A program made the position numbers and the translations under genes. A model generated the notes under the pieces. That model saw only the letters and a list, made by a program, of their open reading frames with translations. It searched no databases and had not been told where the DNA came from. DNA of 64,000 nt from Firm-04 sp045628085 (GTDB taxonomy: Bacteria > Bacillota > Clostridia > Oscillospirales > Ruminococcaceae), in contig JAZQOZ010000147.1 in assembly GCA_045628085.1 (NCBI GenBank), forward strand, positions 1 through 64,000, written 5' to 3'. The stretch's first letter is position 1. Each line of letters begins with the position of its first letter. Positions 52,865 to 61,747 of this stretch are shown here, piece by piece.

Positions 52865-53431
52865 GTGGATGCCACGAACGACAATATGATTATTTCGATG
52901 TTTGAGGATCGGAATGAGCAGGCGCTGCTTGAAACGACCGGCCGCTACGGCACGATATGCCGTTCCGTTGCACGGAATATCCTCGGAACGGAGGAGGATG
53001 CAGAGGAATGTCTCAATGATGCACTGCTCGGCGCATGGAATGCGATTCCGCCTGCCCGTCCTCAGAACTTCGGTGCATATTTTCTGACACTGGTACGTAA
53101 TTTTGCCCTCAAGAAATACGCGGCTGCCCGTGCCGAAAAGCGCGGCGGCGGTCAGATGACAGCGGCTCTTGACGAGATCTCTGAGATCATTTCTTCCGGT
53201 GAAAATGTAGAACATGAGGTTGATAAGCGGGCAATGCTCAATGCTGTTACAGATTTCCTCGGAACACTTCCCGACAATCAGCGGAATTTGTTTGTCCGGC
53301 GCTATTATCATGCATCCTCTGTTACTGAACTTTCAGAGATGTTTGGTATGTCGGAAAGTAATGTCAAAACAACGCTGTCACGCATCCGGAAACGGCTCTG
53401 CGATCATTTGCGGAAGGAGGGATTGCTGTGA
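52865..53431 (+). CDS. ECF-type RNA polymerase sigma factor
   Basis: About 188 residues with sigma region 2 (RSVARNILGTEEDAEECLNDALLGAWNAIPP) and region 4 (LPDNQRNLFVRRYYHASSVTELSEMFGMSESNVKTTLSRIRKRL) separated by a short linker; no regions 1 or 3. It redirects RNA polymerase in response to a surface signal. The start is uncertain: GTG 52865 gives a poor spacing from GAAAGG, and the next in-frame start is ATG 52886. It overlaps the next gene by 4 bp (GTGA), a strong sign that the next product is its anti-sigma factor. Confidence 0.92.
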   Translation: MDATNDNMIISMFEDRNEQALLETTGRYGTICRSVARNILGTEEDAEECLNDALLGAWNAIPPARPQNFGAYFLTLVRNFALKKYAAARAEKRGGGQMTAALDEISEIISSGENVEHEVDKRAMLNAVTDFLGTLPDNQRNLFVRRYYHASSVTELSEMFGMSESNVKTTLSRIRKRLCDHLRKEGLL

Positions 53432-54705
53432 AAGAACTGGAATTTATGGAGCTGCTCGGTGAACTCCCGGCGGAGTACATTGAAGCTGCATCCAAACCGC
53501 AGAAAAAAGAACGGCGTTTTGCATGGCTGCGCTACGGCGTGCCTGCTCTTGCAGCCTGCTTCGCCGTTGTGATCTTCGCGGCAGTCTATCCGCGTCTCAA
53601 ATCGCCGGATATCCCCTCTGTAGACAGTCAGCCGGATATCACGGTCATCACAACAGCCGATACTGCCAATGCGGGAACCGGCTTAACAGACGGAACTGTA
53701 ACGATCCTGTCAGAGCAGACCGGTTTATCGGGGCATCGTACAACGCAGACGCTCACCGTCAGCAGCGGACGAGATAAAACGGATTCTGACCATACAACGC
53801 AGGAACAGCACACGGATCAAACGGATCCATCCGCAGAAGGAACGGCGCATTCTTCCGAATCGACAGCACACACTGACGAAACAGATAAGACAGATCCGCA
53901 TTCGGTAACCACCGGCCGAACGACACACAGCTCTGCAAAAACATCAAATGCAACGACAGCAAAGACAACAACCACAAAGCCCAAAACATCAACAACCCCA
54001 ACAAGTTCAACGGCAAAACCCAGAACAACCACCAAAACAGGCACAACGACAAGAGCCGTAACAACTACCAGAACCGGCACAACGACAAGAGCAAGATATT
54101 CGACAACGTTCACTACAACAACGGCTGCATTGACGACAACAGGCGGAACAACAGGTACGACAGCAGCTTATTCTACAACAGAACCTCCGATGGCCTCAAG
54201 CAATACATACAGCGCGCAGACAGAAATATCTGCTTCTTCTGACGGCGGTTCATCCGCACATTCAACGACCGCACCTGTGCCGTCGCAGGATGAACGCGAA
54301 GTCATCAAATGGCAGATCTATGATCCTGATCCGCTCTATAGTGACTGGGAAACCGACTACTTTATCATCGACGGTATGCCGACATGGGATGAAGACAATT
54401 ATCAGCAGCTCCGCGATTTTGATTTTGACCGCTACAACTGTTTGGTCATGCATCTCCGGACAAATGCGACCGATGCAGTATTGACAACACTGAATCTGAG
54501 TCCTGATTACAGCACGATCAACAGCATGATCTTCCGTCAGCCGACAGATCCGACAACACGGCATTTCGTCTTTGCCGTCGCTGTCCCGAAAGATTTTGAG
54601 CTCCGTTATGATCCTGATTTCGTCTTTGAGGCGACGGACGATGCCTCCTTCTATTATTCAGCAGTTCCAAGCGAATCGGATGTGTATTATGAAGGAGAAT
54701 GGTGA
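53428..54705 (+). CDS. Thr-rich single-pass membrane protein, probable anti-sigma factor
   Basis: 425 residues starting at GTG 53428. A short cytoplasmic N-terminus (about 1-32, KELEFMELLGELPAEYIEAA), one membrane helix (about 34-53), then an exported low-complexity Ser/Thr-rich stalk (about 90-290, many TTT and TTK runs), and a folded C-terminal domain (about 295-425) rich in Asp and aromatic residues. The topology and coupling to the sigma gene fit an anti-sigma factor with an extracellular sensor, like RsgI-type polysaccharide sensors, though the sigma is ECF rather than SigI. The C-terminal domain is not recognised. The next gene encodes a dockerin protein, so a fibre or polysaccharide signal is plausible. 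Confidence 0.78.
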   Translation: MKELEFMELLGELPAEYIEAASKPQKKERRFAWLRYGVPALAACFAVVIFAAVYPRLKSPDIPSVDSQPDITVITTADTANAGTGLTDGTVTILSEQTGLSGHRTTQTLTVSSGRDKTDSDHTTQEQHTDQTDPSAEGTAHSSESTAHTDETDKTDPHSVTTGRTTHSSAKTSNATTAKTTTTKPKTSTTPTSSTAKPRTTTKTGTTTRAVTTTRTGTTTRARYSTTFTTTTAALTTTGGTTGTTAAYSTTEPPMASSNTYSAQTEISASSDGGSSAHSTTAPVPSQDEREVIKWQIYDPDPLYSDWETDYFIIDGMPTWDEDNYQQLRDFDFDRYNCLVMHLRTNATDAVLTTLNLSPDYSTINSMIFRQPTDPTTRHFVFAVAVPKDFELRYDPDFVFEATDDASFYYSAVPSESDVYYEGEW

Positions 54706-54787
54706 CAGCTTTGCATAACAAACACTTCTGACAGTATCACAAGACATGATCTATTGACAGCTTTGTCTGACTGATTTCCCTTGACAG
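54703..54787. repeat. Four phased TGACAG boxes
   Basis: TGACAG occurs at 54703, 54729, 54755 and 54782, i.e. at 26, 26 and 27 bp. The first overlaps the stop codon of the anti-sigma-like gene and the last lies 57 bp before the dockerin gene start. The sequence between boxes is otherwise different, so this is not a simple tandem repeat. The spacing approximates 2.5 helical turns. It may be a cooperative protein-binding array. Confidence 0.6.
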
Positions 54788-54843
54788 TTCCCCTCTGTTA
54801 ACATTATCTTCATACTTTACGCAATTCAGAAAGGATGGTATTT

Positions 54844-56340
54844 ATGAAAGAAACAAAACTGACACTCGCCATGACCGCCGGCGTATGTGCGCTGACAGTG
54901 CTTGCAGGGCAGAGTATCTCACCGCTTTCTATGACGATCGCCGCTGAAACACATCCGCTTACCACCATTGTATCAACCGGAACAGCGATTGATACTGCAA
55001 CATCATGGAACACCGGCGTTCCCAATACCACAATGACAACCACAGGATCGTCTTTCGATGTCGGTATCACAAGAATCTATCCCGACTTCAATAAGACAGA
55101 CTATGCGCTCGGTGAGGCGCTCGACCTTGCCGGCGGTACATTCCAGTTCAAAGTATATGAAACGTATGACAATGTCACCTATCAGGAAGGCGGCGACTCC
55201 GATATTGATGTCGGAAAGCTTGATTCCTACAAGTATGATTTTGCCGGTCATGAGATCACGTTCAAGCTGAATACCGCAGAGGTCAATCCCGATAAGCCCG
55301 GCACATATCCCATCTATATTGATATCTATGTTGACGGCAAATCCTATGATTTTGTCGAAGCAGGCTATGTCACATATCATGATTATTCCGTTACAACAAT
55401 GACCGATAAAAAGGGCAGACTACTTGACGAAAACGGCGAAGTCCTGATCGTCAACGACACATCTGCTGTCATGTCCGGCAAAGCAGGACAGACGACCGCT
55501 ACAACTGCGCCGTATCAATCCATCACAACCTACACAACGATCAAATCGTCCGTTGACGTTTCCCTGCAAGGAACTGCCAATATCAAAGTATATTTCAACT
55601 CCGTGCGCGGTGTGGATACATACGGTCTGGACTGTGAAGTATTCAATGTTGAGACCGGTGAGGTCATTCTCCAATGGAATACTGCTGACGCAGATACTGT
55701 ACTGATCGAGGATCTGCCGTACTCGTTCAAGTCATTTGACATGAATGAGCGCGGTGATATCGTCTATGCGCTCCGCATTAACAATCTGCCGGAAAATGTC
55801 GTATTCGCAGATACAAACAGCCGTGAGCCGCTTGAAATTTTCGGCAAGTCCGTTCTGGGTATTTCCGGCGGTACAAACCTCTATGCCGATGTCACGCTCC
55901 GCAATCTGGACTATGTTCCGGACTTCCATGATACGACCGGGATCCCGACTGTTAAGAATGCCGAATATACAACCGAAACAGCGACACATATCGACTGGAT
56001 GACCGTCATTACAAGCAGCAAGACTGCCGGTACAACCGCAACCGATCGAGAGGGCAGACTGCTTGACGAAAACGGTGAAGTCCTGATCGTCAACGGCACA
56101 TCTGCTGTCATGTCCGGTAAACAGGGAACCGGCGGCGGCAATATCTACCGCGGCGATGTCAACTGTAAAGACGGCGTTGACGTTTCCGATGCCGTCCTGC
56201 TCGCAAGACTCATTGCCGAGGACAGCACCGTGATCGTCACCGAGCAAGGTCTGAAAAATGCCGATGCCGACCGTGACGGAAAACTTTCTTCCAATGATGT
56301 CATTACCATTCTCCGCATCATCGCAAAGATCCCCGATTAA
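54844..56340 (+). CDS. Secreted dockerin protein with duplicated motif
   Basis: 498 residues. Signal peptide about 1-34 (LTLAMTAGVCALTVLAG). Two beta-rich segments (about 75-185 and 230-370) look cohesin- or Ig-like by strand pattern but lack clear signatures. Each is followed by a nearly identical stretch, GRLLDENGEVLIVN(D/G)TSAVMSGK, at about residues 191 and 404. The C-terminal dockerin (about 436-496) has GDVNCKDGVDVSDAVLLARLI and ADADRDGKLSSNDVITILRII. ATG 54844 follows AAAGGA. It probably belongs to the regulon of the adjacent sigma factor. It could be a scaffold, adaptor or substrate-binding protein. Confidence 0.85.
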   Translation: MKETKLTLAMTAGVCALTVLAGQSISPLSMTIAAETHPLTTIVSTGTAIDTATSWNTGVPNTTMTTTGSSFDVGITRIYPDFNKTDYALGEALDLAGGTFQFKVYETYDNVTYQEGGDSDIDVGKLDSYKYDFAGHEITFKLNTAEVNPDKPGTYPIYIDIYVDGKSYDFVEAGYVTYHDYSVTTMTDKKGRLLDENGEVLIVNDTSAVMSGKAGQTTATTAPYQSITTYTTIKSSVDVSLQGTANIKVYFNSVRGVDTYGLDCEVFNVETGEVILQWNTADADTVLIEDLPYSFKSFDMNERGDIVYALRINNLPENVVFADTNSREPLEIFGKSVLGISGGTNLYADVTLRNLDYVPDFHDTTGIPTVKNAEYTTETATHIDWMTVITSSKTAGTTATDREGRLLDENGEVLIVNGTSAVMSGKQGTGGGNIYRGDVNCKDGVDVSDAVLLARLIAEDSTVIVTEQGLKNADADRDGKLSSNDVITILRIIAKIPD

Positions 56341-56357
56341 AACCGGAACAACGTAAT

Positions 56358-56432
56358 ATCTGCCTGATCCTGCATCAGGCAGATACAGCCCCGAACCCGC
56401 GGCGTATGCTTTGGGTTCGGGGCTGTTTTTTT
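56358..56432 (+). terminator. Double hairpin terminator after the dockerin gene
   Basis: First stem ATCTGCCTGAT (56358-56368) / ATCAGGCAGAT (56374-56384). Second, longer stem ACAGCCCCGAACCC (56385-56398) / GGGTTCGGGGCTGT (56413-56426) with a run of seven T. Confidence 0.92.
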
Positions 56433-56433
56433 A

Positions 56434-59025
56434 TTATTCACAGATAAATGCGCCGTTCCGGAAATCGACCGTGACGGTACTCCCCTGCGTCAACGGCTCT
56501 GCAAGCAGTTTTTTCGCAAGGAGCGTTTCGATCTTCCGCTGCATGAGCCGCTTCAAAGGTCTTGCTCCGAAATTCGGATCATAGCCCTGCTCAATAACAG
56601 CATCCTTTGCAGCATCGGTCAGCTTTACATGAATCTGCTGCGCCGCAAGACGCTTTTGCAGATTGACGATCAGCAGATCGACAATGCCGCCGATCTCCTG
56701 CTTTGTCAGCGGCTTATAGAGGATGATCTCATCCAGACGGTTCAGAAATTCCGGCCGGAATCGCTGATGCAAAAGTGCATCGGTCTGCTTTTTTGCCTGC
56801 TCGGAGATCGTGCCGTCCGGCTGAATGCCTTCCAGCAATGCATCTGCGCCGAGATTCGAGGTCAGGATCAGAATTGTATTCTTGAAATCGACCGTTCTGC
56901 CCTGTGAATCGGTAATTCTGCCGTCATCCAGGACTTGCAGCAGAAGATTGAATACATCCGGATGCGCTTTCTCAATTTCATCGAGCAGGACAACGCTGTA
57001 GGGCTTTCTGCGGACGGCTTCCGTCAGCTGACCGCCTTCCTCATAGCCGACATATCCGGGAGGCGCTCCGATCAGACGGCTGACGCTGAATTTCTCCATA
57101 TATTCAGACATATCAATGCGAATGAGATTGCGTTCGTCATCAAAGAGCGCTTCTGCAAGCGTTTTCGCAAGTTCGGTCTTGCCGACACCGGTCGGGCCGA
57201 GGAACAGGAATGAGCCGATCGGACGGTTCGGATCCTGAATGCCGGCGCGTGAACGCAGAATCGCCTCGCTGACCTTTTCGACCGCTTCATCCTGACCGAT
57301 CACGCGCTGATGCAGCGTTTCATCGAGATGGAGCAGCTTTTCACGGTCGCCTTCCATCAGCTTTGTCACGGGGATACCCGTCCAGCGTGCAACGATCCGC
57401 GCAATTTCATCCTCTGTTACTGCATCACGGAGCAGCTTTGCCGTACCGTTCTGCGCAGAATTTTCTGCTTCGGCAAGCTGTTTCTGGAGTTCAGGCAGTC
57501 TGCCGTATTTCAGTTCTGCCGCCTTATTCAGATCATACTGACGCTCGGCTGTCTCGATCTCGGCTTTGAGCTGTTCGAGCTGTGCGCGGAGTTCCTGTAC
57601 CTTGCTGATGCCGCCCTTTTCATTCTCCCACTGTGCTTTCATCTGCGCAAAAGTATCCCGATAGTCTGCAAGTTCCTTTTGCAGATCGGAAAGATGCGCT
57701 GCCGATACAGCATCCGTTTCCTTTTTCAGCGCAGCTTCTTCAATTTCGAGCTGCATAATTTTTCTTGAGATCTCGTCCATTTCGGTCGGCATCGAATCCA
57801 TTTCCGTGCGGATCATCGCGCAGGCCTCATCCACAAGGTCGATCGCCTTATCCGGCAGAAAACGGTCGGAAATATAGCGGTTGGAAAGTGTCGCGGCGGC
57901 GATCAGTGCCGTATCATGGATCCTGACACCGTGATAGACCTCATAGCGTTCTTTCAGTCCGCGCAGAATCGAGATCGAGTCCTCAACAGTCGGCTCACCG
58001 ACCTGCACCGGCTGAAAACGGCGTTCCAGTGCCGCATCCTTTTCAATATATTTGCGGTATTCATCGAGTGTCGTTGCGCCGATGCAGTGCAGTTCGCCGC
58101 GCGCAAGCATTGGCTTCAGCAGATTTCCGGCATCCATTGCGCCGTCTGTTTTGCCTGCGCCGACGATCGTATGCAGTTCGTCAATAAACAGCAGAATTTT
58201 GCCGTCAGATTTCTTGATCTCCTGCAAAACAGCTTTCAGACGCTCCTCAAATTCACCGCGATACTTTGCACCGGCAACCAATGCGCCCAGATCCAGCGAG
58301 AAAACCGTGCGGTCACGCAGCGATTCCGGAACATCGCCGCGTGCGATACGCTGTGCAAGTCCCTCTGCGATCGCGGTCTTGCCGACACCCGGTTCTCCGA
58401 TCAGCACCGGATTGTTCTTCGTTTTACGGGATAGAATACGGATGACATTGCGGATCTCCGCATCTCTGCCGATGACCGGATCAAGCTGATGTTTCTGCGC
58501 ACGCTCCGTGAGATCCTGACCGTATTTTTTCAGTGCATCATAAGTTGCTTCGGGTGTTACATTCGTAATGCGCGTATTTCCGCGAATTTCTTTCAGCGCA
58601 TTCAGCACCTTTGTTTCATTGACCGAGAATTGCTGAAACAGCTTTTTCAGCGTGGAATCGCTGCTGCGGAGCATCGCCAGAAAAACGTGCTCCACCGATA
58701 CATATTCATCCTGCATCTGTCCGGCGATCTGTTCCGCCTGATGATAGAGCATTTCTGTTTCATTGGAAATATAGACCATGCCTGCCTGTCTGCCGCTGCC
58801 GGTCACATGAGGCAAAGCGGCAACTTCTCTTTCAGCGGCTTTGGCAAATCCCTGCGGACTGATACCGATGCGCTGCAAAAGCTGCGGAATCAGTCCGTCT
58901 GCCTGCTGAACCAATGCCGCGAGGATATGCACCGGCTCGACGGCATTGTTCTGATACCCCGTGCAGAGCGACTGCGCATTCTGCATGGCTTCAAGTGTTT
59001 TCTGTGTCATTTTATTCGCATTCAT
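56434..59025 (-). CDS. clpB: ATP-dependent disaggregase ClpB
   Basis: 863 residues, standard ClpB length: N-domain (1-145), first AAA+ module with Walker A GEPGVGKT (200-207) and Walker B ILLFIDELH, the coiled-coil M-domain (about 411-525) that distinguishes ClpB from ClpA/C, and a second AAA+ module with GPTGVGKT (600-607) and VLLDEIEKAHPDV. With DnaK it rescues aggregated proteins. It is third in an operon with a ribbon-helix-helix protein and a hypothetical protein (30-bp gap). No CIRCE (HrcA) element is seen upstream. Confidence 0.97.
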   Translation of the reverse strand: MNANKMTQKTLEAMQNAQSLCTGYQNNAVEPVHILAALVQQADGLIPQLLQRIGISPQGFAKAAEREVAALPHVTGSGRQAGMVYISNETEMLYHQAEQIAGQMQDEYVSVEHVFLAMLRSSDSTLKKLFQQFSVNETKVLNALKEIRGNTRITNVTPEATYDALKKYGQDLTERAQKHQLDPVIGRDAEIRNVIRILSRKTKNNPVLIGEPGVGKTAIAEGLAQRIARGDVPESLRDRTVFSLDLGALVAGAKYRGEFEERLKAVLQEIKKSDGKILLFIDELHTIVGAGKTDGAMDAGNLLKPMLARGELHCIGATTLDEYRKYIEKDAALERRFQPVQVGEPTVEDSISILRGLKERYEVYHGVRIHDTALIAAATLSNRYISDRFLPDKAIDLVDEACAMIRTEMDSMPTEMDEISRKIMQLEIEEAALKKETDAVSAAHLSDLQKELADYRDTFAQMKAQWENEKGGISKVQELRAQLEQLKAEIETAERQYDLNKAAELKYGRLPELQKQLAEAENSAQNGTAKLLRDAVTEDEIARIVARWTGIPVTKLMEGDREKLLHLDETLHQRVIGQDEAVEKVSEAILRSRAGIQDPNRPIGSFLFLGPTGVGKTELAKTLAEALFDDERNLIRIDMSEYMEKFSVSRLIGAPPGYVGYEEGGQLTEAVRRKPYSVVLLDEIEKAHPDVFNLLLQVLDDGRITDSQGRTVDFKNTILILTSNLGADALLEGIQPDGTISEQAKKQTDALLHQRFRPEFLNRLDEIILYKPLTKQEIGGIVDLLIVNLQKRLAAQQIHVKLTDAAKDAVIEQGYDPNFGARPLKRLMQRKIETLLAKKLLAEPLTQGSTVTVDFRNGAFICE

Positions 59026-59055
59026 TTGGAATACCTCCTCCGTCGTGATGATTGG

Positions 59056-59448
59056 TCACTCGATATCGCTTAGCTCCGGCAGAAATAAGCCGACCAGATG
59101 CGCTGCGTCAAACAGGATCGCAAGCCGTCGGACGCCTGCTGCAATCTGATTGCGGCTATAATGCCGCGCTTCGAGAAAATCGTCCTCCTGCTGCGCAAGA
59201 TACTGGTAAAACGAATAGCCTTTCAGCAGATTGTCTGCGGTTTTCGACTGCATATTTTCATAGAGCAGCGCTTCCGCTTCCGCAATCTGTCCGTTCTCAA
59301 TCATGCGATACAGCGTCATATCGCTTTCGCTGTTCTGCTGATATGCGTCCAGCTCGTCCGCAGAACGCAGCTTCTCTCTGAAAAGCAATTTCATCATAAA
59401 CGCAATAAATTCCTTGATCTGCCGCAGCAGATAATCCTGCTCAATCAT
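59056..59448 (-). CDS. Hypothetical protein, DUF6483-like
   Basis: 130 residues, fully helical by eye, starting MIEQDYLLRQIKEFIAFMMKLLFREK, which resembles proteins I recall as DUF6483. No membrane helix or signal. It lies between the RHH regulator and clpB with 16- and 30-bp gaps, so it is co-expressed with the chaperone. The function is unknown. Confidence 0.75.
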   Translation of the reverse strand: MIEQDYLLRQIKEFIAFMMKLLFREKLRSADELDAYQQNSESDMTLYRMIENGQIAEAEALLYENMQSKTADNLLKGYSFYQYLAQQEDDFLEARHYSRNQIAAGVRRLAILFDAAHLVGLFLPELSDIE

Positions 59449-59464
59449 GCAGCGTATCTCCTTT

Positions 59465-60085
59465 CTATTGGCTGAAAAATTGTATTACGGCGTCCTTTGC
59501 CGCATTGTGATCGGGCAGCGCCGCGAAATATGCCTTCAGCGCCGCATCAACACGCTTGATATATTGTCCGATCGCCGCGCCGATCGCCTGCGCAGATGCA
59601 TCCTGCCCTGCCCGAATGCGGAAGCGCCGGTTCCAGCACCCCGACTCTACCTGAGCATCCTCCGGCTGACACATCCCGTATGCGCATTCCGTCTGCGACC
59701 AAAGCGTAAAGAATATTTCCGCTTCATCCAGCAGCGATTGATTCTGCGTCCGGAACGACGCGTGTATCACGCCGATCGCCTGCTCCGGCTGACGGAACAG
59801 CTCCACGCGATAGCGTATGGTCGGCTTATAGCGATACCGCAGCGGACTGCGGATAATCAGCATACCGTCCGTCGCCTGTTCCTGAAGCTGAAACAGTCCC
59901 GTCATCTGCTCGGAAAGTGTTTGCAGAATATCTGCCATACGGCGTTCCGGCGTAACATAGCCGACCGCCTCTGCCAAAAGCTGATTGATCAGATTGGAAC
60001 GGCTCGTGCCGCGTGCATACGCCATGCGGTCAACGGCTTCCACCACATCTTCGGATAACACAAGGCTGTATACTGCCTTCTTCAT
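59465..60085 (-). CDS. Ribbon-helix-helix DNA-binding protein
   Basis: 206 residues. The N-terminal ribbon-helix-helix motif (about 1-45: AVYSLVLSEDVVEAVDRMAYARGTSRSNLINQLLAEAV) is joined to an unrecognised 150-residue domain containing RSPLRYRYKPTIRYRVELF and ending in helices. ATG 60085 follows GAGGTGG. It probably represses its own promoter, where a GTTCTA/TAGAAC dyad flanks the -10. First gene of the RHH-hypothetical-clpB operon. Confidence 0.8.
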   Translation of the reverse strand: MKKAVYSLVLSEDVVEAVDRMAYARGTSRSNLINQLLAEAVGYVTPERRMADILQTLSEQMTGLFQLQEQATDGMLIIRSPLRYRYKPTIRYRVELFRQPEQAIGVIHASFRTQNQSLLDEAEIFFTLWSQTECAYGMCQPEDAQVESGCWNRRFRIRAGQDASAQAIGAAIGQYIKRVDAALKAYFAALPDHNAAKDAVIQFFSQ

Positions 60086-60107
60086 CACCCTGCCACCTCT
60101 TTTCTAT

Positions 60108-60146
60108 GTTCTAATAACATTATACTCGGATTATAGAACTTGTCAA
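60108..60146 (-). promoter_or_regulatory. Promoter and operator of the RHH-clpB operon
   Basis: Minus strand TTGACA (60146-60141), 16 bp, TATAAT (60124-60119). Inverted hexamers GTTCTA (60108-60113) and TAGAAC (60134-60139) flank the -10, suiting an autorepressing ribbon-helix-helix dimer pair. Confidence 0.7.
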
Positions 60147-60185
60147 TAGGATTATATAATATTTCACACAAGTTTCACATAAGGA

Positions 60186-60214
60186 TTGACGTTTGCAGGA
60201 TTTTGTGGTATACT
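60186..60214 (+). promoter_or_regulatory. Promoter of the AlaX-like gene
   Basis: TTGACG 60186-60191, 17 bp, TATACT 60209-60214. Confidence 0.8.
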
Positions 60215-60269
60215 ATATAAGGTTATAAAGATTACAGTCCCGTTTGCAGGGCAGAAAAGAGGTTTCTTC

Positions 60270-61445
60270 ATGCAAACTGAAAAACTATACGATAAAGACG
60301 CTTATCTGCGTAATTTTACTGCAACAGTTCTCTCCTGTGAACCGATTGCCGATGCAAAAAAACGTACCGATGATGCCGAATATGCCGTAATTCTCGACCG
60401 TACTGCTTTCTTTCCGGAAGGCGGCGGTCAGACTGCCGATACCGGCAATCTCGGGAATGCCGTTGTCTGCGATGTGCAGGAGATCAACGGCGAGATCGTG
60501 CATTTCGTAGATGTTCCGCTGCCCGTCGGTGAGGAGCTTGCCGCCGAACTCGACTGGGAAGAACGCTTCCGCAAAATGCAGAATCATACCGGTGAACATC
60601 TGATCTCCGGCATCGTACACAATCAATTCGGGCTGGATAATGTCGGCTTTCATCTCGGCACAGACGGCGTGACCGTTGATTTCAGCGGCGTTCTGACTGC
60701 TGCCGAACTCGAATTCGTTGAATACATCGCAAACCGCGTGGTCGGACTGAATGTCCCTGTAACGGTCAGCTACCCGACACCGGAAGAATGTGCCGCTATG
60801 GAATATCGTTCCAAACTCGACCTGAAAGAGAATATCCGCATCGTGACGATCGAGGGCTGGGATGTCTGTGCCTGCTGTGCGCCGCACGTTGCACATACCG
60901 GTGCGGTCGGCGGCATCAAGATCCTCTCCTGCGAAAACTGGAAAGGCGGCATCCGCATCCGGATGCTCTGCGGAATGGATGCGCGTGACGATTATCATAA
61001 ACGTCTTACCCAGACTGTCCGCATCTCGAATCTGCTCTCCTGCAAACAGCTCGAAGCTGCCGATGCCGTTGAGCGCCTGATGAAACAGTCGCAGGCAGAG
61101 CGTGAAGAAACTGCAAAACTGCGCCGTGCGCTTCTGGACAGCAAAATTGCCGCCCTGAATGAAACGGACGGCAATCTGGTCATATTTGATGATATGCTTG
61201 ATATGAATAATCTGCGCAATCTGGTCAATGCAGGAACAGAACGCTGCGGCGGTGTCTGCGCGGCATTTCAGGGCAATGATACGGACGGCTACCGCTATAT
61301 CATCGGCAGTAAAAATGTGAAGCTGCGCGCATGGGCAAAAGATTTCAATTCTGCACTCAGCGGCAGAGGCGGCGGCTCTGAGGAAATGATCCAGGGTACT
61401 GTTACCGCCAAAGCAGACGATATCCGCGCTTTCCTCGCTGACTAA
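60270..61445 (+). CDS. Alanyl-tRNA editing protein, AlaX-L type with DHHA1
   Basis: 391 residues: an N-terminal AlaRS-like editing domain with zinc ligands in NHTGEHLISG (H-x3-H) and CCAPHVAHTG (C-x3-H), then a helical linker and C-terminal DHHA1 domain ending SGRGGGSEEMIQG. It hydrolyses Ser- or Gly-tRNA(Ala) in trans. ATG 60270 (MQTEKLYD) follows AAAAGAGG. Single gene with its own promoter. Confidence 0.92.
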   Translation: MQTEKLYDKDAYLRNFTATVLSCEPIADAKKRTDDAEYAVILDRTAFFPEGGGQTADTGNLGNAVVCDVQEINGEIVHFVDVPLPVGEELAAELDWEERFRKMQNHTGEHLISGIVHNQFGLDNVGFHLGTDGVTVDFSGVLTAAELEFVEYIANRVVGLNVPVTVSYPTPEECAAMEYRSKLDLKENIRIVTIEGWDVCACCAPHVAHTGAVGGIKILSCENWKGGIRIRMLCGMDARDDYHKRLTQTVRISNLLSCKQLEAADAVERLMKQSQAEREETAKLRRALLDSKIAALNETDGNLVIFDDMLDMNNLRNLVNAGTERCGGVCAAFQGNDTDGYRYIIGSKNVKLRAWAKDFNSALSGRGGGSEEMIQGTVTAKADDIRAFLAD

Positions 61446-61588
61446 CGAACACCCTGCATAAACGCTTTTCCCCTGCCTGTTTGAAATGCTCAGATAATTT
61501 TAATCTGCACGCTCAATAGAACGGGAAGCGGAAATTGCACCGCGCCCTGCGCGGCAGGAAGCAGAAATGGAAGCGGGCACTGCCCACA
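61446..61588. other. Intergenic sequence downstream of the AlaX-like gene
   Basis: No gene supported. The GC-rich segment at 61520-61588 contains two partly similar GGAAGC(G/A)GAAAT stretches. With the adjacent RNA candidate it makes up a 445-bp non-coding gap before the CorA-like gene. Confidence 0.35.
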
Positions 61589-61741
61589 AAAAAAGTGGCT
61601 CCGCTGATGGCGCAGCAGAGCCGATTTCTTGAAGGTTGTAACAATGGATCAGTAAATGCACGTTCGATTGAAACACATTTCCACGTAAGATCTGCAATTC
61701 CTTTGCCGCGCCTGACTCGCTGCGCCGGTTTCGCTTCTCTT
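61589..61741 (-). ncRNA. Candidate small RNA of about 150 nt
   Basis: A minus-strand promoter (next entry) would start transcription near 61741. The transcript ends in a classic terminator: GGCTCTGCTG (61623-61614) / CAGCGGAGCC (61607-61598), 10 positions with one mismatch, loop of six, then ACTTTTTTT. The roughly 150 nt contain no convincing start codon with ribosome site after the transcription start. A TTG-started 94-codon frame from 61797 would begin upstream of the promoter. No known RNA family was recognised. Confidence 0.5.
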
Positions 61742-61747
61742 GACCAT

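Noticed and set aside
53900..54200. CRISPR or minisatellite array
   Set aside because: The ACA-rich repetition encodes the Thr-rich stalk of the membrane protein in one frame; there are no regular spacers.
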